Shown: positions 13,641-23,618 of the stretch, piece by piece
Position numbering within the stretch: the first letter of the stretch is position 1
Layout: the number at the start of each line of letters is the position of its first letter
NCBI GenBank assembly: GCA_030686995.1
Contig: CM060688.1
Coordinates: forward strand, 202,158,718 to 202,222,717
DNA: 64,000 nucleotides
Direction of reading: 5' to 3'
Origin: Artemisia argyi
Lineage: Eukaryota; Streptophyta; Magnoliopsida; Asterales; Asteraceae
Program-made: the position numbers and the translations under genes
Notes under the pieces: generated by a model
Database searches by the model: none
Told to the model about the DNA's origin: nothing
The model's input: the letters and a program-made list of their open reading frames with translations, nothing else

Positions 13641-14467
13641 TACCTAAGTAAAGCAGGTATCTACGTACCCAAGTATAGTAAGTGGAATAACGTACTCAGT
13701 CTGTTAGTTCGAAATTGTACCAAGTCAACAGTGTAACAAGTGTGTTAACTCAATAAATAGCTCATGATTGTAAAGATTTGTAACTGCAAAAGTGATAACT
13801 TAAGAATGAACTCAGATAGTTCAAATGAGATCTTAAGATTTTTGCTGAGTGATAGAATATTGGAGATTCCCAAGTTCGAGTTCATACTCATGTCATATCG
13901 GATACAAATAAGCCCACTTATTTATAATTCATTATTTACATAGAGAGGCGTCCCAAACAATGTAAATAAAGGAATATAAACTTATGGTTCGACGATTCAC
14001 AATTTCTTTATTTAAATGAAAAGGCGTCCCAATCCATTCAAATAAAGATATTATAAATCATCCTATTTAAGAATTCCCGACACAACACTATTACTTAACA
14101 GATGAGTTACAAGGCGATATATTATGAGACAATGTAGGTGTTCCAAAGTTAAGGACGAATGTTCACACTCATCCTCAGAGACGAGGAATACAACAATCGG
14201 AGAAAATCGACATAGTGTTTTGGAAACCACGCATAAGTAGTCAAAAATCAAATCAAGTATTTATATAAATAGAATAGTGATGTTCTGAAGATAGCATAGT
14301 GATAGAAAAATGCATCAAGTATGTATATAAATAGCCATTGAAATGTTTGAGTACGCATGACAGATTTACGACTTAGTGCGCGGGATGCATTGGAATGTTT
14401 ATATAAAATGTTATAATGTAACGGTTATAGTCTAGGTCAAAATGCAACCTAGTTCTCTATAACCAGA
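13641..14467 (-). other. Leader/internal non-coding part of the non-autonomous element
   Basis: No coding frame is recognised. It contains two imperfect repeats of a segment with aggcgtccca (about 13946 and 14020) and two of atcaagtat-tatataaatag (about 14250 and 14310). In the minus orientation this is the leader just after the primer binding site. Confidence 0.5.
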
Positions 14468-14479
14468 GCTCTGATACCA
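14468..14479 (-). other. Primer binding site (tRNA-Met type)
   Basis: The plus strand reads gctctgatacca; the minus strand is TGGTATCAGAGC, the standard plant LTR element site for initiator tRNA-Met. It is separated from the LTR at 14483 by three bases. It shows that 14483-17715 is the 5' LTR of a minus-strand element. Confidence 0.9.
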
Positions 14480-14482
14480 ATC

Positions 14483-17400
14483 TGTAACACCCCCAAAATA
14501 TCGCAGCGGAAGCTAATGTCACTGGGTGTTACTTCATAGCACAAAGTACAAGTTATAGAAAACGTACTCTAAATGAGACGTTTTGAAAAATTTCCATTCG
14601 ATAAGTAATATCAGAGTTATAACACGAGGTCCCAAAATATAATATTACATAATTTTTTTACAAAAGTTTTATCGAATGGTGAATACAATGCATCCCAGTC
14701 TTCAAAACAAGCCATGCGACTCTAATGCTCCAATCCAAAGTTATGTCTTACGAAACCTGAGAATAAACATGCTAAAAGTGTCAACACAAAGGTTGAATAA
14801 GTTCATAGGTTTTAGTAAAAGTAACAACAGTGTGGACCACAAGATTTCAACAACAACTGTAATTCAAATATGTTCATGTATTCCCATTGCACTAAGCTCA
14901 TGAAACCGAAGCCTTGACAGTTAGTTATGTATCACCTCAACCAGGTGCTTTGCCCTACACCTGTACGACATCAAATGAAATGCGTCCGTTTTCTTGTTAG
15001 AGCGACCAACACGGACGGGGGAGTTTACCCCCAATAGATCTATTCACAGCATTCGCGCTTACTCTCATGAGAGTAACTAACGGTTCATGATTGTGGGGAT
15101 TTTATGGCAAATAAGGCAACTTAGGCAATCAACAAATGTTTAATGTACTTGTGTCCATATGTAAAACAACAATGAGTTTAAGTATAAATGAGCATGTATT
15201 CTCCCCCAAAGAAATTCAAAATAAGTAAAACTGGGGCCATGAACTCACCTTAGACTGTGGTGACGTAAGTAACACAACGGTGCCAGGAAGTATGGCTGAA
15301 CAGTTACAGAAGTATAACACAACGATAAGGAATCGATACGACCTAAGAAAATATAATAGTCACGTCTTAGATATTTAACGAGAAAGTACAAAATAACTTT
15401 TATAGAAGTATTTATATACTTTTGACATTGTACATATTTTTGTAAGTTTACAAAAATATGAAAGTTTAGTTTTTATTAAAAATAGTAACAAGCCCTATTG
15501 ATTGGTCGAGTTTACGTCTTTTTTATTAATTCCACCATTCCGTAAATATTATGTTTAAAGACTCATCTAGTCTACTCTTCAAATAGTGGGTCTTCCACTT
15601 TGGTTTATGTCTATTTGGTCAAATGGTTCCAATTAATACTTATTGGTCATGTTTCGGCTTTTAGATATATACTTGTCCTGAATTGGTCGATACATCATTT
15701 CAATCCCGAAAACTATTTTGACTTGTTTCTTATGTCCTTATAGCCTAGGAAATGTATTTATATGTTTGTATAAGGTCTCATTGTCTCAAAAGTGTCGTGA
15801 CTTCAGTCAAACTACTAGTAAATACTTATAAGTCATTGTAGAAACGTTGGACAGCTCACTACAGTCCCACAGAAATGACCATAAGTAGAGTTCTACAACC
15901 CCGATTGAGGTGAGGTTTTCGGCTACGTTTAAGTTTATGCGTTAGCTAAATTTCATATAACTGGGCCGAGTTCCAGAAATGACCTTAACAGTAGGCTTTT
16001 TCCAATTCAAATCCGGTGTGCAGATTTTGACACCTTCTACCATTTTAGCTCCAGTTTACTCATCGGGATGAGTTATGAGGTGCGCCACCCGGCGAAACGA
16101 CCACAAGACATATATCGACAGGATTATCTTATTTCCTTAACCTCAAAGTTTACTAAGATGATAAGTTTAATCAATCTTTGGGGCTGTTGTAAATTTCCAG
16201 GTTTCTAATTCACATAGGGCTTGTTTAGACTTGTTTTCATGATTAGAACTTTATGTACAATGCCAAATACTTACAAAATCACAATTACATCATAGAAATA
16301 CATAGAAGTCCAGTAGTCTATTACAACCAAATTGAATGAAAATAATGAAAATAGATATATCTTACAAGGTGATGATGAAAAACAGCAACAACTACAAATC
16401 AACACATAAGCCCTTCTTGAACATTTTCCTCTAATCTTTTGGCCATGTCTTGTACACCCTTCTTAATCTTGATATCAACCTTATATAACCCTTGTAAGAT
16501 CTTTATAACCTCAGCCCCTAAGTACCTTGATAATCTTCTAATTTAACCAAGGAATCTCCAAAACAACACAAGAACTCTTATGTACCAACTAAGCCTTCTA
16601 GTCTTTAGACTTCAACCCAACTTGCTATAGCCTTGGAGAACTCTTGTACTTAGTCTTCTACTTCAGCCTTTGATCTTGTGTAGGTATTGTTGAAATCTTG
16701 GAATCAATAAATCACCACTTGTACTAGGTAGAATACATCATGACAATCATCTTCCTAGTATGTCTAGCTTGTTTCTTGATTCAAAAACTAAGTGGTGATG
16801 GTGATATATTGGTGTACGGATGAGGATGGAAAACCAAAGAGAATTACTAACTTTTGTGTGTTTATTTTAGATTAAGGTTTTGGTAGGAGCTTATATATGT
16901 AGGCAACAAATAGGTGTCATGTTAAGAGACGTGAAGTACTAAGCCAAGGCCATGTGGTCCTTATGAATTAGCATGTACACGCCACCTCATGCTTGAGGTG
17001 GTGTAGCTTCATGGTGAAGCTAGGTTCTTACGGGGTATAGTTTGGTCCCGATAATTACTAATGTTAAGCCGTTAAGTCCTAAAACTTAAAGCCGAGCAAC
17101 ATAAAAATGAAATAGTTACAAAAAAAGTCTAAACTTATCAATATACTCCAACTAAGTATATTAGATGTGTGATAAATTTAACAGAGAGCGTAGACGTTAT
17201 TAAAACCTAAGGTTCAAATATTACGTAAAGGGTATAGAGTTTATGTCAAAATGACAAAATGATAATAGTCCATATAAAATGTGACTATTGGTAAGAATAG
17301 AGTATATTGAACACATAGAGTTATCCTAGTCTTGTGTTATCGCAGGAAAAGTTAACATGATTAAACTTGCGTGATTACTTATAAAAGTAATTTAAATATT

Positions 17401-17715
17401 AAAAGTAATAATATATGACAAAAAAAATAGTAATCAATTAAATTTGCTTGTTGAGTTTATTGTTGTGTTGATACGCGTTGTGTGCGATTTTTACGTTTTG
17501 TGAGATATAGTCTAGTTAAATAGACACAGGTGAACGAAAATGTTCAGAGAGAAATAATTCAAAGTAGAGTGAATTATTTAACTTGGAAATATTTACCGGT
17601 AAACTGTCAGTTACAATAATTGCTTTTATATTACGGTAAAAGTCAAATAGTCAAAAGTCAAGGTCAAAGGGCAAAATAGTTATTTTGCCTTAAAAAAAAT
17701 TTATGGGTTGCTACA
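14483..17715 (-). repeat. 5' LTR of the non-autonomous element
   Basis: Near-identical to 9168-12395, with only scattered substitutions and a few small indels (for example, cttacgaaacctgag against ctaacctgag near 14748). It ends TTGCTACA, followed by the CTACA duplication. Confidence 0.93.
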
Positions 17716-19249
17716 CTACAACACTCACGATACGTCTCAGTACACCATCAAGAGTGGTGAAACTTATAACGGTCGCACATAGGTTGATTCTCAGTGTATT
17801 TCTACTTTCCTCCTGCTTGACGGCGTAAGCCTCAACGACCTATTGTCATCTGTCTAGTTTTCTCTCACCTCTTACAAAATCTCTTCAATTCCTTTTGTTT
17901 TTCATTATCTCAGCGACAACATACCTAATTTCTGGGTTCGTGCAAGCCTGTGCTCAGTTTATGGTGTCGTGCAGGCCAGTTGTCTCAGCCGAGATTACGT
18001 TGGCTTGGATTGATTTAGACAATCCTTCATTTTAAACTCTCATCGACCCGAATCTCTTTCACGGGGATGATCGGAGTTTCATCAGAAAGACACTTCTTAG
18101 CTCACTCACACGAAGACATTGTGCACATTACTCAACTCTGTGGTAGCTCAAGTCTATATGCTAGTGGTCCGACTCTGTCCAAGATTGGAAATGGGCCAAT
18201 GTAGCGGGGGTTAAGCTTACCACTTGTAACGCTCAATCTCACAAGTCTCACTCCTTACCACTTCAGGTCGCTACCTGAATATCTCAAAGAAGTGATGAGT
18301 GTAGGTCTGCAGGTCAGTACCTCTCAACTTGCGATTCCAGAACCCGACTTCCCGTTCATTGAGTGGTTTTCCCACTACCTCTTGTTGTCAACCGCTTCCT
18401 CAGTCCTAACTCGTACCGCTAGACATTCAACAGTATTACGAAGTGTAGCTAGTCACGAAGTAGTCACATCATCCTTGCTAGATGAAGGCAATCCATCCAC
18501 ATAGAGCTCTATCTTGAGCGCGTCGATATGAGCTATCTCAAGTCACCGTAGTGACAGCTCCCGGAAATTACAGGCCCGTTTCGGCATGTTGATGCCTTTC
18601 GCCTCACGATTTCATACTTCAACCTCTCATCGTTCTCACTTTACCCCAAAGGTAGTAGCTTCTAATCATTATCATCTTACATTCTCCTCAATGAATAGAG
18701 TAAGTTGCATCGATACTGGTAGATCGGTATATTCTACGTCAAAGTTTTATCCCATCAAGTGGACAATGCATCCTTCACCTTGGATTTACTTCCTTTTCAG
18801 CGTATCAGGACAACCACCTCCTTGATCCTTCCATCTCAATTGCCATGCGACTCCATAAACCCTCATACGCTCCCTTACGGGCGTCGTTTGCGGGTACTAA
18901 AGTTCTGGCAGAAGGGTTTGAGTGACTTGACTTACTTAGTATCTTTTACCACTCGTTGGGTCACTAACTGATCCAAAGTACTCGACTCACTGCAACATGT
19001 CTCGGTGGGGCCGGGTTGTTCGTAGTTTAGCTCAGAATGACTAGGGGTGGTCCACGACATCATGAGTCATTAGCCGCAGTAGGTTGTGTCCGCGTAGTCT
19101 CATTAAATTTTGTTTCAGGGCTGCTAATATGTCTCAATGGACATCAATGAGCTTTACGATGCGGATTTCGGGATAACATCGCACAAGAACATTGATCCTC
19201 ATCGTTAGAGTAATGGATTGAATTTCAATCACGTTATAGGAATACTATC
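17716..19249 (-). pseudogene. Degenerate gypsy gag (minus strand), 5' part of the split element
   Basis: On the minus strand, about 18570-18470 encodes LEIAHIDALKIELYVDGLPS, matching the capsid end of plant gypsy gag. Around 17800-17720 is QPMCDRYKFHHS, the first part of the zinc-knuckle region. Joined across the CTACA duplication it continues into GHLARD at 9160-9140, so this and 5194-9162 were one element before the insertion. A degenerate primer-site-like sequence lies at about 19240-19249. No intact frame remains. Confidence 0.7.
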
Positions 19250-20295
19250 TATCACATCCCGTGATTTTTCCTAAAATAAAAAATGTTTAATTATATATTA
19301 ATCTTTGTCATCATTTTTAATCACCATTTTTACGAGAAAATTTAAAATTTTCTTTATTATAATAATTTAACGCGAAGACGTTATCATATGAATCACCAAA
19401 TGACGGAACCAATTCTCGACACGTTTAACGAAACTTAAGTAATTCACTAATCCTAATTTATCTTTAACTATAATAAACGGGCCCTTAATTAATTTTCAGC
19501 CCAAATCCAATCTATAGTTACTATTCATCAGCCCAAACTTTAAAGCCCAAAATTCTATTTCTAATTAAATTAAAATCGCTAGCAACCATGTCCAAAACGC
19601 CCATCGTTCTCTCAAATCTTAAACACGACATGTATATATTTTTGTACCTCCTATGCGTCCTTCCACCAAAGTATTCGGATGCAAGGTTTTAGCTTCTAAG
19701 AAGAACGTTTGATACGTTTAATAGAGGCAAAGTGATTGGCCTTTGAGCACCTAGTCGACATATATATATAAATCCAAAACTTAACCATTTTAACTCCGGT
19801 TTGTTTATACGTGATTATAATATTATTTCTATCCTATTTACATGTTAACCAACATGTTTCATCATGACAAATCGTGTGTAATACGAATTGTATAAATCGT
19901 GTACAACATGAAATGTTAGTCGACATATCAAAATATTCACAAAGGTCAATTCTAACTTTGCTACTCACAAACACACTCAAGCTCTGACACCTCCAGCCCA
20001 TGTTTTCTTCTTCTTGCTTGGGTCGACATTCCAAAAACAAGGACAAGAACTATGCACTCTTACACACTATGACAACTTACTTACACACTCAATTTTTTTT
20101 CTTCCTTGTTGACTTGTACGCCATCCTCCCACCAATCAATCTCCTCAAATGATTAAGTACCAACTAGTGTAAAAACTATTATAAATCCCTACTCTCCTAC
20201 GTATTATACGTATTCATTTCCTACAAAACTTCTCCACTTCAAATGTTTCTGTCAAATGAGAAAGGAGAAGCAACACAACCCTTTCTAATGATAAA
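19250..20295. mobile_element. Possible LTR fragment, split by the Athila insertion
   Basis: It starts tatcacatcccgtgattttt, which resembles a decayed TGTCACACCCCGTGA LTR terminus, and sits directly beside the gag leader. It does not match the LTR at 1500, so the gypsy element's two ends are not a clean pair. The rest is AT-rich, with no coding frame seen. The sequence is interrupted by the Athila element at 20296 and would continue after 31099. Confidence 0.35.
20291..20295. repeat. Target site duplication ATAAA (left copy)
   Basis: ATAAA precedes the LTR at 20296 and is repeated at 31095-31099 after the right LTR. Confidence 0.93.
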
Positions 20296-20487
20296 TGATG
20301 AGGCGAAAAATGATACGTTTTTAGGGGGTCATTTAAGCCCGAATCCGAATTTATTTGATCAAATATTGCCCTAAATCGTTCCTTTTGTGATTTTAGGTGT
20401 TTGGAGAGTGAATTCTGGAAAAGAAGCCATTTTGGACGTTTTTGGAGCATAAAAGTGAAGAAAACGGCAAAGTACCAAATCACAAGG

Positions 20488-20708
20488 TGACGGCGTCAAG
20501 AGTTACATCTTGACGGCATCAGACATGAAGAATAAAATACCGAAGGTGGTGATGGCGTCAAAAGTCATCCTGACGGCGTCAAAGTGGCAAGAATAAAATA
20601 CCGTGGTTGGTGACGGCGTCACATAGGCCGTCATAAGTAGATCAAGGCCGTCTGAGGAAGTATTTGGCGGCGAGGTGACGGCGTCACATGGTGGTCTTGA
20701 CGCCGTCA
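20488..20708 (+). promoter_or_regulatory. Array of TGACGGCGTCA palindromes upstream of the LTR TATA box
   Basis: Seven copies of TGACGGCGTCA or one-base variants start at 20488, 20511, 20550, 20571, 20611, 20676 and 20698. Each is TGACG and its mirror CGTCA around one central base. They form pairs 21-23 bp apart, and the pairs repeat about every 61-65 bp. The array ends 12 bp before the TATA-like ctatatatag. TGACG is the core of the as-1/C-box bound by plant TGA-type bZIP factors, so an enhancer role is a reasonable inference. The same array is present in the 3' LTR at 29893-30113. Confidence 0.6.
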
Positions 20709-20719
20709 GCCTAGTTTTC

Positions 20720-20729
20720 CTATATATAG
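20720..20729 (+). promoter_or_regulatory. TATA box of the Athila 5' LTR
   Basis: ctatatatag, just downstream of the palindrome array and upstream of the presumed R region. The same motif lies at 30125-30134 in the 3' LTR. Confidence 0.65.
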
Positions 20730-21695
20730 TTTTCTAGTTTTTTCATTAAAAGGAGAGAAGTTTTGGTGAAACCCTAAAGACGAATTTGGTGTATCTTTTA
20801 CAGGTTTTTCAAGGGTTCTAAACCCTTGAGACCTTGCATTGTAATTGAGATAAGTGTTCTTCCAATTCAATAAATATGTCTATGTGTTGGTTGTTTATAT
20901 CTTGTTCTTGTCTCAATTCCATTATGCTAGGCTAGATCTCTTTTGTGTTTGCTTAGATCTAATGAAACCTAGATGTTGATTATGTGTTGATTACTTGTCT
21001 ATTCTTGTCTTGGATGAATGATTTTATATGTTAGGCTTAAGAAAACTGGCAGATCTCCAAATGGTAACATGCTTGAACGTCTTAAGAAACATGAACCGAG
21101 GCGTACTAGGTCTTTATTGGTTGTATTTAATGCATGAGCCACTGTTTACAATCCCTATAGTTGTGCTGGGTCATGGTGTAGGAGGAGATAAGAGCTCATA
21201 GAGTTGGGGAGTTATGTATGCCACCCCACGAATGGTATTAAGGAATACAATCCGTCATCCATACAAGTATAACAAGTAATTAACGTATAAAAGATATCTA
21301 GGGAGTAGTGAAGTCTAAGTAAACACAATTTCTCCAATTACTGCTCACAACCTTAGTATAATTTAGTTTAATTTCATTTTCAGTATTTTATTTTAATTAT
21401 ATATTAGCTTTGGGTTAGTTGAATAGCAACTAATTCCTCCCACTCTTCCAAAACCCGAGATTTTACTTGCTTTCATAAAAATATAAAAATACAAAAATAA
21501 TCATCCCTCACCTTTAGAACTATTAATTAGGTTTTCTAATCCTAGCGACACTATTCCTAAGCTGAACGATCAATCCCCCGGTACTTGTCACTATACTATA
21601 CTACAACGATCAGGTACACTGCCTGGTGGGGGTTGTAAGCTTCTCGAGATCCCTCGAGAGGTAAAGCCTGTTGCGATTCCCACGCATCAAGTTTT

Positions 21696-21712
21696 TGGCG
21701 CCGTTGCCGGGG
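21696..21712 (+). other. Primer binding site (tRNA-Asp type)
   Basis: TGGCGCCGTTGCCGGGG, six bases after the LTR end at 21689. It is the usual primer site of Athila and several other plant gypsy lineages, complementary to the 3' end of a tRNA-Asp. Confidence 0.88.
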
Positions 21713-21860
21713 AATAGTTATTGTCTAGGTTAGGATTTCTTTTTACTAGCTCTACTTGCTAGATTCCTTTCTAGTAAGATTTTTATTTTTATTTTTAGGT
21801 CTTCTTTGGTCTATCTTATTTCTTCGTGCCTTTGTTCGTAACTCTTCACCGTCCACCATC

Positions 21861-23618
21861 ATGGCAACCAACGAATTCTCCAACCTTAGGATTACTAGGA
21901 GTCGTAGCACCACTAAAGACCTCGTCTTGCCTTATGCAGAACCCGAAAGAGAAATGTGTAGGTTAAGATGAACTCACTCAACACCTGAACCATCCAGCAT
22001 TGCTATCGACTTTGATGCACCTCTCTCTGAAGAAAATTCAGAAAATCACAACACAACCCCTAGCTCCCACAACGAGATGAATACCCCTATAATACCTCCT
22101 CCTAAGCGTCTCAAGGACTACTCTTCCCCAACTCCTCGTGGATTTTCCAATGCCATTGTTTACCCAAACGAACACACCAACGAGGTCTTACATGCAAATG
22201 ATGTTTGGCTTGTCAAAAGTGTGTGTAAGTTCCACGGACTTGATGAAGAAAATCCAATCCAACACATCAAGGACTTCCTAAAAATAGTGGACACCATCCA
22301 TACGGATGGGGCTACTAGAAACACATCCCGACTGCGATTCTTTCCTTTCACCTTATACGAAAAAGCCCAAGAATGGTATGACAAACTCCCTTCCGAATCT
22401 ATTTTCACATGGGAGCAACTCATATCCAAGTTCTATGAGAAGTTCTTTCCACCTGGAAAAACCTCAGCGTTTAGAGATAGGATCCTTCGTTTCCGAAAGG
22501 GGAAAGATGAACCCTTCCATAAATCATGGACTAGATTCAAGGATTTAATAAGACAAGTTCCACATCATGGCATTGAACTTTGGCTCTTGGTCCAAATCTT
22601 TTACGAAAATATCTCCTCTAATGACCGGAACGGAATTAACCAATCCAGGAAAGGAAGATTGGCCAATCTTAGTGCCGAGGAAGGATGGGACAGGATTGAA
22701 GAATATGCCCAAGACCAGGATGACACTTGGGATGAACCTGAGTCGACTGTCGGCATTTCTGAAACCACCTCGGATCGGTTAAGCAAAGTTCACAAAAGAA
22801 TGGATTGCCTAGCTGGATCGCAACCACCTAAAATGCTGTCGAATCCTTACTTGATCTGCGATTACTGTGGAGGTCCGCATGAGGTGGAGGAATGCGGAGG
22901 AGCAGCCACAACTGAACATGCGTGCTTGTCAGGAGGAGACATTTATGCTGATCCCTCCCTTTTGCCTTTCTACCAAAATGACGATTACACCCTTTGTGGA
23001 AATCTGGTAAAGAAAAAAGAAGGGGAGGGAGGCCCTGAATTCAAGATCAGGAGCAATTTCGAAGATGACCTTGGTCACTTCACTCAAGAAAAAGACTTGC
23101 AAATGAAAGGGCTTAATGAGCTTCTTGACGAACAGCAAGAGGATGTCGGAGAATTTTTCAACAAGCTTAACTCAGCCCTAGATAACCTCCAATCGCCATT
23201 TGAAAGAAGAAAAGACCCCATGCTCGCGATAACCACACGGGCCGGAACAACAACCAAGGACCCTCCTTACCCAAACTCGTCCCCCGTCACTCTCGATTCA
23301 GACAAACCTGGGGAGGAGGAGCAGGATGTCGGCATTGGCACCCCAGACCAACCATCCGTAACAACCCCTTCCCCATCAGCCCTTCCTAACCCACCTGTGA
23401 GAATTCCATACCCATCCCGACTAAGGAACCATAAAACTGAGAATGATAACAAGAGGTTCTTGTCATACCTAAAAGACTCAGTTGTCACCATACCTCTCCT
23501 GGATGCTTGCTATCACATGCCAAAGTATAACACATACATTAAAAAGCTGCTCGCTAACAGGAAGAAGCTCGAGGGTCTTGTAACCCTGGGGGAAGAATGC
23601 TCGGTGGTGACCCATTGA
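21861..23618 (+). pseudogene. gag: Athila gag
   Basis: The coding frame begins at the ATG at 21861 (MATNEFSNLRITRSRS). It is broken by TGA at 21969-21971 and is then open from the in-frame ATG at 22077 (513 codons) to TGA at 23616-23618. The capsid-like region includes FPFTLYEKAQEWYDKLPSES and FYEKFFPPGKTSAFRDRI, both typical of plant retrotransposon gag. A zinc-knuckle-like CDYCGGPHEVEEC lies near residue 260 of the open part. The C-terminal third is rich in proline, serine and acidic residues. The stop at 23616 is in frame with the protease that follows, so gag and pol were one polyprotein. The two TGA stops could have arisen by C-to-T change at CGA codons. Confidence 0.88.

Larger units (their letters stand above)
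9168..17715 (-). mobile_element. Non-autonomous LTR retrotransposon, complete, minus strand
   Basis: An 8.55-kb element bounded by two near-identical LTRs of about 3.23 kb (9168-12395 and 14483-17715) and by a perfect 5-bp target duplication CTACA. The interior is only about 2.1 kb. A primer binding site for initiator tRNA-Met lies next to the right LTR on the minus strand, which sets the direction of transcription. The interior carries only a fragment of the pol 3' end and a gag fragment in the opposite orientation, so mobilisation would need proteins from another gypsy element. The insertion landed in the gag zinc-knuckle region of the older gypsy element (5194-9162 and 17716-19249). By eye the LTRs differ at roughly 1% of sites or fewer, pointing to a recent insertion. 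Confidence 0.92.
20296..21689 (+). repeat. 5' LTR of the Athila element
   Basis: Starts TGATGAGGCGAAAAATGATA and ends CCCACGCATCA. It is 14 bp shorter than the 3' LTR because ttccatgctgaaga is missing near 20480. It contains the palindrome array (20488-20708) and a TATA box (20720-20729). No protein-coding frame. Confidence 0.93.

Noticed and set aside
18292..18971. Plus-strand open frames
   Set aside because: The minus strand of the same region carries gypsy gag; these are shadows.
20488..20708. Palindrome array as a CRISPR array
   Set aside because: Repeats are 11 bp with short, partly repeated spacers inside a plant LTR; nothing else fits CRISPR.
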